From Natranaeroarchaeum sp042663585 (GTDB lineage Archaea > Halobacteriota > Halobacteria > Halobacteriales > Natronoarchaeaceae), in assembly GCF_042663585.1 (NCBI RefSeq), contig NZ_JBHTAN010000006.1:1984001-2048000 (forward strand): a DNA stretch of 64,000 nucleotides, given 5' to 3'. A program made the position numbers and the translations under genes. This document shows, piece by piece, positions 36,716 through 45,659 of this stretch. The first letter of the stretch is position 1, and each line of letters opens with the position of its first letter. The notes beneath the pieces are model-generated. The model worked only from the letters and a program-made list of their open reading frames with translations, made no database searches and had not been told where the DNA came from.

Positions 36716-37375
36716 TCAATCCTGCTCCTCGACGGGCGCGCCCGGTGCGTTCGTCTTCACGCTCTGTAACCCCTGTTTGGCTTTCTGTTTGGAGGCGTAG
36801 CCCTGTCCGCTGTCCGCGATGATGTTGCCGTTGTCGTGGACGAGTCGCCAGCGCCACTTGCCCTGATTGTCGGCGAATAGCTCCGCCGTGGCGTCGCTTC
36901 CCGCCGCATCGGTCTCGACAGGTTCGTCTTTGGACTGGTCGACCACGTTCGCGCCCGCGACGTTCTTCTTGACGCTCCCGAGGCCCTGTTTGACCTTCTG
37001 TTTCGAGGCATAACCCTCGCTCCCATCGGCGATGATGTTGCCGTTCCTGTGGACGAGTCGCCAGCGCCACTGGCCCGCATTGTCTTCGTATACCTCGAAC
37101 GTCGCCTTGCTCGCCACTACCGCCGTTTCGACGTCGTTCTCACCCTCATCCCACTCCAGTTCGATTGCGAGGCTCAACTGATCGCCCTCGCGTTCGATTT
37201 CGACCTCCAGTTCGGACTCCTCGGGCGGTGACACCGTTATGGTCTGCCCTTCGTCGACGGGGACGGGTTCGCCCCGCCCGAGGCGTCGGGACAGTCGGTG
37301 AAAGAAGGCGGCGAGTCCATTGCGGCTTCGGGTCTCTGTCCGTTCGTACAGGACTTCTTCAGTAGGATCTGACAT
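36716..37375 (-). CDS. Amphi-Trp domain protein with two DUF1508 (YegP/HVO_2922) repeats
   Basis: 219 residues. Residues ~1-85 are an amphi-Trp domain (AFFHRLSRRLGRGEPVPV near the start). Two DUF1508 units follow, each with WRWRLVHxNGNIIADxxxGY and ASKQKxKQGLxSVK, a fold found in small stress-linked proteins. The two repeats are about 70% alike, so the duplication is fairly recent. Start ATG 37375 fits the usual domain start. It is divergent from the CapA-like gene. Confidence 0.85.
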   Translation of the reverse strand: MSDPTEEVLYERTETRSRNGLAAFFHRLSRRLGRGEPVPVDEGQTITVSPPEESELEVEIEREGDQLSLAIELEWDEGENDVETAVVASKATFEVYEDNAGQWRWRLVHRNGNIIADGSEGYASKQKVKQGLGSVKKNVAGANVVDQSKDEPVETDAAGSDATAELFADNQGKWRWRLVHDNGNIIADSGQGYASKQKAKQGLQSVKTNAPGAPVEEQD

Positions 37376-37484
37376 AGCTATGGTGTTTGTGGACACCCTG
37401 CATAATACTGTTCCTGTCGGCTGGCTTCGCGACGACCCAGTCGGAACAACACCGGGTTTCAAGCCCATACCGGCCGATAGACCG

Positions 37485-38588
37485 ATGATGCGAACGACTC
37501 GTCGCGGGGCGCTGGCCCTCGGGCTTGGCGGTATCGCCGGATGCGTTAGCGGGCCGAAGCGGACGGCTGAGCTATCGACGAGCGAGGGCACTGCGGACGT
37601 CCGCGTCGGCTTCGTCGGCGACGTGATGCTCGGGCGGGGCGTCACGGAGCACTGGCAGGGGGCGGAGCCATCCGGCGTCTGGGGATCGACCCTCGATCGA
37701 CTGGACACGCTCGACGGCCTGGTGGTGAATCTTGAGTGTACGATCACCGAGAACGGCGAGCGCTGGCCGGACAAGACCTACTACTTCCGGTCGGACCCGG
37801 AGTTCGCTCGACCGGCACTGGCGGCCGCGGACGCCTCTATAGCGGCACTCGCGAACAACCACGTCCTCGACTTCGGGGAGACCGGTCTCCTCGAAACGAC
37901 TGCCCACCTCGACCGGGCAGACATCGCACACACCGGAGCAGGACCCGATCTCGACGCCGCCCTGGAGCCAGCCGTCACTACGGTCGACGGCCTGACGGTG
38001 GCGATGCTCTCGCTCACCGATCGCTGGGGGGAGTTCGGTGCCGGGGCAGAGAGCGCAGGATCGGCGTACATGCAACTCGATCCATCGGTTCCTGCGACCC
38101 GTGCGCTGGTCAGGACAGCACTGAAGCGTGCAGCGGCGCACGATCCGGACCTCCTCGTCGCATCCCTGCACTGGGGACCGAACTGGACCACAACGCCGGA
38201 GAGCCAGCACGAGGCGTTCGCCCGGTGGCTGATCGACGAGGGCGTCGACGTGGTCCACGGCCACAGCGCACACGTCCTGCAGGGCGTCGAAGTGTATCGC
38301 GGATCGCCGATCATCTACGACGCCGGCGACTTCGTCGACGACTACGTCCACAGGGAGGAGGTGTACAACAAACGCAGTGCCCTTTTCGAACTGGGACTGG
38401 TCGACGGGGAACCCGACTCGCTCCGGCTCGTTCCGACAGAAATCGCCGACTATCAGGCGACAGTGGCCGACGAGGAGATCGCCGCGTGGTTCCGGGAGAC
38501 GATCCGAACGCGCTCCGCACCGTACGGAACGACAGTCGACGAAGACGGGCGGAGCGTCACCATACCGTTAGGGAGCAACGGAGGGTAA
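37485..38588 (+). CDS. CapA-family metallophosphatase-like lipoprotein
   Basis: 367 residues. The N-terminus TTRRGALALGLGGIAGC has both a twin-arginine motif and a lipobox (Cys about residue 22), so it is probably a Tat-exported lipoprotein. The CapA/PgsA fold shows GFVGDVMLGRG, VNLECTITENG, ALANNHVLDFGETGL, SLHWGPNW and HGHSAHVLQGVEVYRG. CapA proteins act in poly-gamma-glutamate or capsule formation; no other capsule genes are close by. Two adjacent ATGs (37485, 37488) can start it. Confidence 0.87.
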   Translation: MMRTTRRGALALGLGGIAGCVSGPKRTAELSTSEGTADVRVGFVGDVMLGRGVTEHWQGAEPSGVWGSTLDRLDTLDGLVVNLECTITENGERWPDKTYYFRSDPEFARPALAAADASIAALANNHVLDFGETGLLETTAHLDRADIAHTGAGPDLDAALEPAVTTVDGLTVAMLSLTDRWGEFGAGAESAGSAYMQLDPSVPATRALVRTALKRAAAHDPDLLVASLHWGPNWTTTPESQHEAFARWLIDEGVDVVHGHSAHVLQGVEVYRGSPIIYDAGDFVDDYVHREEVYNKRSALFELGLVDGEPDSLRLVPTEIADYQATVADEEIAAWFRETIRTRSAPYGTTVDEDGRSVTIPLGSNGG

Positions 38589-38717
38589 GACGGCCGAAAC
38601 CGGCGTGTAAACTCGCCAACAACGCCGTCGATAGCCACTTCGACGATCGACGACATCTCGTCGGAAAGAACATCAGTTATATGTGGCGAGTCCTCTCCTG
38701 AAGACAACGACCTCTAT

Positions 38718-40145
38718 ATGACCGGTAAATACGACCTTGTCATCGTCGGCGGCGGAATCAGTGGTGCGTCACTTCTGTATACGACAGCGAAGTTCACCGA
38801 TATCGAATCGATCGCACTGATCGAGAAGGAATCCGAGATTGCGGCGATCAACTCTCATCACACGAACAACTCTCAGACGCTTCACTTCGGCGACATCGAG
38901 ACCAACTACACGCTCGAAAAGGCCGAAGAAGTAAAGGAGGGCGCAGAGCTACTCGCAGGCTATCTCGAACAGTACGATGACGACCGCGAGATGCACGCAA
39001 AGCGCAGCAAGATGGTGCTGGGCGTCGGCGAGGACGAAGTCGACGAACTCGAACAACGTTACGACGAGGAGGGCTTCGGCGACCTCTTCCCGAAACTGCG
39101 CCCGATTGAACGCGAAGAGATCGGCGAGATAGAGCCGAAAGTCGTCGAAGAACGGGACCCCGACGAGGAGATGATAGCGCTCCAGACGCCGGACGGCTAC
39201 GTCGTCGACTACGGCGAGACGACCAAGTCCTTCGTCGAGCAGGCCCAGAAGGAGGCGAACGTCGACGTCTACACCGGGACGGAGGTCTCGGATATCACGC
39301 CCACGCTGGACGGCTACACGATTGCGACCGATGCGGGCCGGTTCGACTGTGACGCGACCGTCGTCGCCGCCGGTTCGCATAGCCTCCAGATGGCCAAAGA
39401 ACTCGGCTACGGCGAGGACAAAGCGTTGCTCCCCGTCGCGGGGAGTTTCTTCCTCGCCGACGACCTGCTGAACGGGAAGGTGTACACCCTTCAGATGAAA
39501 AAGCTCCCGTTCGCGGCGGTCCACGGCGACGCGGACGTCCACGACCCGGGCGTCACGCGCTTCGGTCCGACGGCAAAACTCGTTCCGGCCCTCGAACGCG
39601 GGCGTATCTCGACCGTCCCCGACTTCCTGGACGTGTTCGGGCTAAACGTCGCCTCGTTCCTCAGTTACGCCAACATCCTCGCGGATCGCACCCTCCTGCC
39701 GTACGTCCTGAAGAACCTGCTGTACGACCTCCCCGAGGTCGGCACCCGGCAGTTCCTGCCGAACGTCCAGAAAGTCGTCCCGAGCGTCGAACTGGACGAT
39801 ATCGAGCGCGCCAAGGGCTACGGCGGCGTTCGACCGCAGATAGTCGACACCAGCGAGAAGTCCCTGGACATGGGCGAGGCGAAGATCATCGGCGACGACG
39901 TGATCTTCAACATCACGCCCTCGCCCGGCGCGTCGACCTGCCTGAAAAACGCCATGCGGGATACCCACACCCTGCTCGAGTTCTTCGATAACGAGTACGA
40001 GTTCGACGAGGACGCGTTCCGCGCGGACACCATCGAGAACTTCCCGCGCGCTGAAGCAGAGGCAGAAGCGACCGAAGCGGTCGAGTCGCCGAGTGCGAGC
40101 GACGTCACCGCGACGGCGGGCGATGCCGCTACGGGCGACGACTGA
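38718..40145 (+). CDS. mqo: Malate:quinone oxidoreductase, Helicobacter-type
   Basis: 475 residues. The FAD dinucleotide motif is DLVIVGGGISGASLLYTTA at the N-terminus, followed by INSHHTNNSQTLHFGDIETN, which matches the Helicobacter-type Mqo signature. DTSEKSLDMGEAKI and ITPSPGASTCLKNAM form the C-terminal cap. It oxidises malate to oxaloacetate and passes electrons to quinone at the membrane face. The acidic tail is haloarchaeal. A TATA-like GTTATATG (38676-38683) gives a short leader. Confidence 0.88.
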   Translation: MTGKYDLVIVGGGISGASLLYTTAKFTDIESIALIEKESEIAAINSHHTNNSQTLHFGDIETNYTLEKAEEVKEGAELLAGYLEQYDDDREMHAKRSKMVLGVGEDEVDELEQRYDEEGFGDLFPKLRPIEREEIGEIEPKVVEERDPDEEMIALQTPDGYVVDYGETTKSFVEQAQKEANVDVYTGTEVSDITPTLDGYTIATDAGRFDCDATVVAAGSHSLQMAKELGYGEDKALLPVAGSFFLADDLLNGKVYTLQMKKLPFAAVHGDADVHDPGVTRFGPTAKLVPALERGRISTVPDFLDVFGLNVASFLSYANILADRTLLPYVLKNLLYDLPEVGTRQFLPNVQKVVPSVELDDIERAKGYGGVRPQIVDTSEKSLDMGEAKIIGDDVIFNITPSPGASTCLKNAMRDTHTLLEFFDNEYEFDEDAFRADTIENFPRAEAEAEATEAVESPSASDVTATAGDAATGDD

Positions 40146-40205
40146 TCGGCAAGGCCGGCCAGTTAGCGACGTTGTACCTCATGCCCGGACGTGACGCGGT
40201 CGTAC

Positions 40206-40676
40206 TTATACCAGCGAGAACACGACCGAGAGGAGCGGTACCAGTACGACGACGTAGAGCGCGGCCGAAATTGCCCAGTCCCGGCGGATCGTCCGGGTAC
40301 GGTCCGGATGGACGTCGACCTGTGGCAACACGACGACGGCGAAGAAGCCGACCATCAGGACGTAGAGGACGAATGCGGCGAGTAGCGTCGTGACGAGACT
40401 GCTGCCGAGCAGTCCCTCCGTCGTGAAGAGTAGCCAGACGAACAGCGGGCCAGTCAGAACGCCAGCGAGATAGTGGACGACCGTGGCAAGCCGTTCCGGT
40501 GCGGCCCGCGGCGTCGTTTTGGTCAACACACCGGCGGCCACGAACGGCGACGTTTCGCCCTCCGGGAGCACGGCCATGATGCGGTCCATCGCCAGCGTGG
40601 CGATGACCCCGCCGATAACGCCGACGACGAACTGCAACGACACTGTCAGGGATGTGAGAGACGAATCCATACCCAT
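40206..40676 (-). CDS. Small polytopic membrane protein
   Basis: 156 residues with four predicted helices. The first helix ends GGVIATLAMDRIMAVLPEGE and is followed by a short cytosolic stretch. I do not recognise the family with certainty; similar membrane proteins occur widely in haloarchaea. ATG 40676 or the ATG two codons later may be used. It is convergent to mqo. Confidence 0.65.
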   Translation of the reverse strand: MGMDSSLTSLTVSLQFVVGVIGGVIATLAMDRIMAVLPEGETSPFVAAGVLTKTTPRAAPERLATVVHYLAGVLTGPLFVWLLFTTEGLLGSSLVTTLLAAFVLYVLMVGFFAVVVLPQVDVHPDRTRTIRRDWAISAALYVVVLVPLLSVVFSLV

Positions 40677-40734
40677 CGGTAGGTGTCATCCGTCTTTTTT
40701 CTGGTGGTTCGAGGGGTCGGTCCCGGCGCGACGC

Positions 40735-40965
40735 TCACCTGGCGCGCGCGAGACGGGCGAGTACTGTCGCACCGACGAGAAACAGGACGCCCACGAGTCT
40801 GACACGCGTCGTTGCATTCGTTCGCGGCTCGAACTCGACGGCGAGCACCCGGTCGTACCCCCACGCCGCTATCGCCAGTAATCGGTCGGGGACGAGCAGG
40901 TGGACGAGTCCAGCGAGCAGGCTTCCGGCGGTGGCGGCTCGCAGTATCGTCTGAAGTCGGGCCAT
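40735..40965 (-). CDS. Short haloarchaeal membrane protein
   Basis: 76 residues with two hydrophobic segments (AGSLLAGLVHLLVPDRLL and VRLVGVLFLVGATVLAR). I do not know a function. It resembles small membrane proteins often found in haloarchaeal genomes. Confidence 0.6.
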   Translation of the reverse strand: MARLQTILRAATAGSLLAGLVHLLVPDRLLAIAAWGYDRVLAVEFEPRTNATTRVRLVGVLFLVGATVLARLARAR

Positions 40966-41012
40966 CGAGCGTGTCTCCGGACGCCGGAGATATGTGCGTT
41001 GTGTCGGCGCCA

Positions 41013-41037
41013 GCGTGCGCGCACGCGCACATGCGCG
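41013..41037. repeat. 25-bp alternating purine-pyrimidine tract with a 14-bp palindrome
   Basis: Every base from 41013 to 41037 alternates purine and pyrimidine, mostly GC/GT/CA. The first 14 bases (GCGTGCGCGCACGC) are a perfect palindrome. It lies just upstream of the TATA box for the flavoprotein gene, so it could form Z-DNA under negative supercoiling or be a regulator site. Confidence 0.6.
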
Positions 41038-41072
41038 AGGGGCTTATCCGTGCTCGGCCCTGAACGCTAGCG

Positions 41073-42893
41073 ATGACAGACAGCCAACTGCCCCCGCGGG
41101 ACGAGGACGGAGCGACGACCGGACCGTATCCGGAGGACGACGACCGTCCGGTGGAGTACGAGACGGTGCAGACGCCGGTACTCGTCGTCGGCGCGGGCGC
41201 GGCCGGTGCCCGCACGGCTATCTCGCTGGCAGAAGCGGGCCACGAGCCGCTGGTGATCGGGAAACGCGATCACGGCGACGCCCACACCACGTGGGCGGCG
41301 GGCGGCATCAACGCCGCGCTGGGATCGCTCGATCCCGAAGACGACTGGACGATTCATGCCGCCGACACGCTCGACGAGGGCCACTTTATCAACGACCCCA
41401 CCGCGGTCGAGTTAACGACCCAGGAGATGCCCGACCGGATCCGGGAACTCGACGAGTGGGGGATGGGCCTCGACCGGACCGAGGACGGCAAGGTCAATCA
41501 GCGATACTTCGGCGCACAGTCGTTCCGCCGGACCTGCTTCGTCGGCGACCGGACCGGCGAAGCGATGCTGGAGGCGCTCGTCTCGAAAGCCCAGGGGCTA
41601 TCGATCCCCTATCGCGAGAACGTGATGATCACGCGGCTGCTCTCGGACGGCGCGGCGGTCCACGGCGCGGTCGGCTACGAGATGGAGAGCGGCGAGTTCG
41701 TCCTGTTCGAGGCCGACCACGTCGTCCTCGCGGCTGGCGGCTACTCCGCGCTGTACAACCGCCACTCCTCGCGCGACGACGAGAACAACGGCGATGGCTC
41801 CGTGCTGGCGCTCGAAGCGGGCGCGTCGCTGATGGACACCGAGTTCGTGCAGTTCCACCCGACCGGGATGGTCGAGGCGCGCTACGGCGAGGAGTGGGCG
41901 GGCCGCCTCGTCACAGAGGCCGTCCGCGGCGAGGGGGGTCGGCTGTACAACGCGAGTGGCGAGCGGTTCATGGAACGGTACTCGCCGGACCAGATGGAAC
42001 TCGACGCCCGCGACGTGGTGGCTCGCGCCATCGCCCGCGAGATCCGCGAGGGGCGCGGCACCGAGAACGGCGGCGTCTATCTCGATATCTCGCACCGGGA
42101 CGACCAGTACGTCAAGGATCGGCTACCGAAGATGTACGAGCGGTTCGCGGATCTGGGCGTGGACATCACCGAGGAGGCGATGGAGGTCGCCCCAACCGCC
42201 CACTACTCGATGGGCGGCGTCGACATCGACTTCGAGACGGGCGAGACCGGCATCGAAGGACTCTACGCGGTCGGCGAGACGGTCGCCGGCGTCCACGGCG
42301 CGAACCGCCTCGGCGGCAACTCGCTGGCCGAGACGGTCGCTATCGGGAAACTCGTCGGCGAGCACGTCGCCGAGCAGGTCGATGCGGACGGCGAACTGCC
42401 GGCCACCGCGCGGGCACTCGCCGAGCGCGAGTTCCGCTCGCTGGAACGACTCGGCGGGGCCGGCGGCACGGAACGCCCCCAAGAGTTACTGGACGACCTT
42501 GGCGACGTGCTCTGGGAGCAGGCCGGCATCTTGCGCGACGAGTCGTCGCTCCGTACGGGCCTGCGCGAACTCGAAGCGCTCCGTGAACGGACCACTGACC
42601 TCCGAATCGAGGGGGACCGGACCGGCCGTGACTTCGAGTTCGCCATCGATCTCTCGTTCAGCCTTACGCTCGCGGAGGCGCTGCTCCGGAGCGCGCTGAA
42701 ACGCGAGGAGTCCCGGGGAGCACACTACCGGACCGACTACCCGGACGTCGATCCGGACTGGCGGCGTAACATCCTCGTCGACGCGGGCGATACGGGTCTT
42801 ACACTGCGAACGCGTGGTGTCCCCGACCCGAGCGAGCCAGTACAGGAGGCTGTCGAGGAAGGCTACGAACTCGACTACCACCATCTGGAGTAG
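41073..42893 (+). CDS. FAD-dependent flavoprotein of the SdhA/FrdA/NadB family
   Basis: 606 residues. The FAD motif is VLVVGAGAAGARTAISLAEA; the His-ligand box is THTTWAAGGINAALG-like (H-T-T-W). The active-site stretch shows EFVQFHPTGM, then RLVTEAVRGEGG and APTAHYSMGGV, and the capping GANRLGGNSLAE follows. This is the succinate dehydrogenase/fumarate reductase/L-aspartate oxidase group. No iron-sulfur or membrane subunit, nadA or nadC gene lies next to it, so its exact reaction is open. A TATA-like GGCTTATCC (41040-41048) gives a leaderless transcript. Confidence 0.85.
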   Translation: MTDSQLPPRDEDGATTGPYPEDDDRPVEYETVQTPVLVVGAGAAGARTAISLAEAGHEPLVIGKRDHGDAHTTWAAGGINAALGSLDPEDDWTIHAADTLDEGHFINDPTAVELTTQEMPDRIRELDEWGMGLDRTEDGKVNQRYFGAQSFRRTCFVGDRTGEAMLEALVSKAQGLSIPYRENVMITRLLSDGAAVHGAVGYEMESGEFVLFEADHVVLAAGGYSALYNRHSSRDDENNGDGSVLALEAGASLMDTEFVQFHPTGMVEARYGEEWAGRLVTEAVRGEGGRLYNASGERFMERYSPDQMELDARDVVARAIAREIREGRGTENGGVYLDISHRDDQYVKDRLPKMYERFADLGVDITEEAMEVAPTAHYSMGGVDIDFETGETGIEGLYAVGETVAGVHGANRLGGNSLAETVAIGKLVGEHVAEQVDADGELPATARALAEREFRSLERLGGAGGTERPQELLDDLGDVLWEQAGILRDESSLRTGLRELEALRERTTDLRIEGDRTGRDFEFAIDLSFSLTLAEALLRSALKREESRGAHYRTDYPDVDPDWRRNILVDAGDTGLTLRTRGVPDPSEPVQEAVEEGYELDYHHLE

Positions 42894-42904
42894 CGCCCCC
42901 CGAA

Positions 42905-43603
42905 CTAGCGCGATTCCGGATACGCGATCGTTTCCCACTGGGTGCGGTGGTCACGCCCTTCGGGTACCGACAGCAGCGCGTCCTCACGGGCCGCCGCGGT
43001 CAACGCCAGCGCGTCGAGCACGTCGTCACGACCCACATCCTTGCGGTAGTACTCGTCGAGCGCGGCCTCGTAGGCCGCATCGGCGTCGTCGAGTTCGTTT
43101 CTGAGTAGTTCGCGGCGGGTCGCCAGCCCTGCATCGGTGTGTTTGGAGTCGGGGACCGGCGTCCCACCCGCAAACGCCGCGAAGCAGAGTTCGGGGTGAC
43201 ACTCGACGACGCGTCGGTGGGCCGTCTCGTGAGAAGCGAGGAAGTCCCGGACCGCCGCGATTGCTGGCAGGATGTTGTAGGTCTGTTTCGAGAGGCCATG
43301 GCCGGTCTGCTCCCGATTGCGCTCGTTCGCGTCGGCGTAGTCCTCGGCGTCCAGAACCGCCCCCGCAGGCGTGTAAAACACGCAGGAGCGTCGGTCGCCG
43401 AGCAACTCCTTTGCGGCCTTGTCGCAAGCCCGTCGGCCAGTCTCCGGCAGTCCGATGGGGATGTCGATCAGCAGCCGTTCGGCATCGCTGTGCGCTGCCC
43501 AGAGCGTTTCAATGTCGTCGTAGCGCGCTACGCCGAGCGCACCGTCGTCGAGGATGCCTGCGACCCACCCGCTCGAACACGCGTCGACGCCGAGATACTT
43601 CAC
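42905..43603 (-). CDS. DUF429 RNase H-fold protein
   Basis: 232 residues. Acidic residues of an RNase H-like fold are in YLGVDACSSGWV (first strand), LLIDIPIG (second) and DDVLDALALTAAA (last helix). VECHPELCFA is a further family motif. DUF429 proteins are predicted nucleases of unknown role. GTG 43603 is preferred since the fold begins at once; a longer form from 43699 is possible. It is divergent from the methyltransferase. Confidence 0.8.
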   Translation of the reverse strand: MKYLGVDACSSGWVAGILDDGALGVARYDDIETLWAAHSDAERLLIDIPIGLPETGRRACDKAAKELLGDRRSCVFYTPAGAVLDAEDYADANERNREQTGHGLSKQTYNILPAIAAVRDFLASHETAHRRVVECHPELCFAAFAGGTPVPDSKHTDAGLATRRELLRNELDDADAAYEAALDEYYRKDVGRDDVLDALALTAAAREDALLSVPEGRDHRTQWETIAYPESR

Positions 43604-43712
43604 ACGTAGCCGTTCGACGCCGGACAGTTTAGCGTGCCGCTGAACGGTGAACTCGGAGACCCCTCGCGCTCCGGTACACTCTCCTTTCGACGCGTCCACA
43701 TACTATGTACAG

Positions 43713-45602
43713 ATGGCCCTCTCGCACGGTAGCGAGCAGTCCAGGGCGCGCGTGCTCGACGCGCTTGCGGAGTTCGGCCTCGACCGGATCGAGGCCGGAC
43801 TGGCACGGGCGTATCTCGACGACCTCGGCGTCGGCGTCCCGGCCAACCGCTTCCTCGCCGATCTGGTAGACTCGGTCGCTGCGGCGGACGCCCGACTGAT
43901 CGCGCGCGAACTCCTCGACCGGGAGAGCCCATCGCTGGTCGATATTCTCCGCGTGTTCGAGCTATCGGTTCCCGAGGCTGATCGGGAGCTAAACGGGGTC
44001 TACTACACGCCGGGGTCCATCGTCGAGTACATTGTCGCAGAAACGGTCGGGCAGGGCGACCGCGTCTGCGATCCGGCCTGTGGCGGCGGCGCGTTCTTGC
44101 TGGAGGCGACCGACCGGCTCTACCGGAGGACTGATCGCCCGGTCGTCGACCTCCTCGAAGCGCACGTCTACGGCGCGGACCTGTTCGCGAACAACGTCAG
44201 ACAGTCGAAGATCCTGCTCCTGCTGTACGCGCTCTCGCGGGGCGAAGACCCCGAACACGTCGAGTTCAATCTCGTCGAGGCCGACTCCCTCCGGCTGGAC
44301 TGGGCCGAGACGTTCCCGACCGTCGCATCCGGCGGCTTCGACGCCGTCGTCGGCAATCCCCCCTACGTCCGGATCCAGCACCAGTCCGCGCCAACGAAGG
44401 AGTATCTGCTCGACACCTACGAGACGGTGGAGTCCGGGAACTTCAACACGTACATTCCCTTCGTCGAGCTAGCGATTCAGTTGGTGTCGACGGACGGAAC
44501 TGTCGGCTACATCACGCCACTGAACTACTTCACGACGCTGACGGCCCGTGATCTCCGGGCGTTCCTGCAGGAGAACGCCTACGTCCGGAAGATCGTCGAC
44601 TTCGGTGAGCTACTGCTGTTCGAGGACGCCAACACCTACACGGCGATCACGTTTCTCGATCAGCATCGCAAGGGGCAGTTCCAGTACGTGAGCGTGCCCG
44701 ACGAGAGCGCCGTCGACGCGCTGGCCGATCTAGAGCCGATCACGATCAACTACTCGTCGCTCGACCCCGAGAAGTGGCGACTGCTCGACGATCCGGCCTA
44801 CGAAGCGATCAACACTATCGAGTCGTACCGCCCGCTCGACCGGATCGCCGACATCCACACCGGGGTCGCGACGCTCAAAGACGAGGTCTACACGCTGGTC
44901 GCCGGGGAGCACACCGGCGAGTACTACACGATTCCTTTCGACGGCGAGGAGTACCGCGTCGAACGCGACCTCTGTCGCGAACTGGTCAAGATTCCGGCGG
45001 TTAGCGACCCGTCGGCGCTCGTCGACAATCGCCGGCGCATCATCTGTCCCTACCGGACCACGAACTGGGAGGATCCCGGCGAGGCGAAGACACGCCGCGT
45101 CGAGCACGAGGTGATCCCACCCGATGACCTCGCCGCGACGTATCCCCGCGCTCACGAGTATCTCGAGGCCGTCCGGGACGTGCTCGCGACGAGAGAGAAC
45201 GGGGTCGGTGCCGAGTACGAACCCTGGTACAAGTACGGTCGGAAGCAGGGGATCGGATTCGTCGGCGAACGACTGTACACGCCGACGTTTAGCGACGGCC
45301 CACAGTTCGTCTATCACGATAGCGAGGCCGCCCTGTTCGCCAACGGCTACGCGGTCTTTCCGCGAGAGGAGAACGGCGCAGTGCTCGACGCCGTGCTCAA
45401 CTCCGGGGTTATGGACTACTACATGCGGAAGACGAGCAAGGACATTCGGGGCGACTACCAGTGCTATCAGAAGAACTTCCTCCGCCGGTTCTCGGTGCCG
45501 ACGTTCACGCCCGAGGAACGCGAGCACCTCCGCAGTGGCTGCGACAAACGCGTCGACGCGTTTCTCGCCGAGAAGTACGGCCTCGATATCGAACTCCCGT
45601 GA
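43713..45602 (+). CDS. Orphan N6-adenine DNA methyltransferase, Eco57I/TaqI-type
   Basis: 629 residues from ATG 43713; a GTG at 43647 would add 22. AdoMet motif X is GVYYTPGSIVEYIV, motif I is VCDPACGGGAF, and motif IV is VVGNPPYVRIQ (NPPY at ~215-218). A TaqI-like C-terminal specificity domain covers the second half, ending near DYQCYQKNFLRRF. The N-terminal ~95 residues lack a PD-(D/E)xK nuclease signature and no restriction gene is adjacent. So it is either a solitary methylase or a type IIG relic. Confidence 0.85.
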   Translation: MALSHGSEQSRARVLDALAEFGLDRIEAGLARAYLDDLGVGVPANRFLADLVDSVAAADARLIARELLDRESPSLVDILRVFELSVPEADRELNGVYYTPGSIVEYIVAETVGQGDRVCDPACGGGAFLLEATDRLYRRTDRPVVDLLEAHVYGADLFANNVRQSKILLLLYALSRGEDPEHVEFNLVEADSLRLDWAETFPTVASGGFDAVVGNPPYVRIQHQSAPTKEYLLDTYETVESGNFNTYIPFVELAIQLVSTDGTVGYITPLNYFTTLTARDLRAFLQENAYVRKIVDFGELLLFEDANTYTAITFLDQHRKGQFQYVSVPDESAVDALADLEPITINYSSLDPEKWRLLDDPAYEAINTIESYRPLDRIADIHTGVATLKDEVYTLVAGEHTGEYYTIPFDGEEYRVERDLCRELVKIPAVSDPSALVDNRRRIICPYRTTNWEDPGEAKTRRVEHEVIPPDDLAATYPRAHEYLEAVRDVLATRENGVGAEYEPWYKYGRKQGIGFVGERLYTPTFSDGPQFVYHDSEAALFANGYAVFPREENGAVLDAVLNSGVMDYYMRKTSKDIRGDYQCYQKNFLRRFSVPTFTPEEREHLRSGCDKRVDAFLAEKYGLDIELP

Positions 45603-45659
45603 TACCCTCGGTTCGGCGTCGCCGGAGTGGCGGCGTTCGTCCGGAATCGACCTGACCCG

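Noticed and set aside
37376..37774. 133-codon N-terminal extension of the amphi-Trp gene
   Set aside because: It lies over the promoter and start of the divergent CapA-like gene and has non-haloarchaeal composition.
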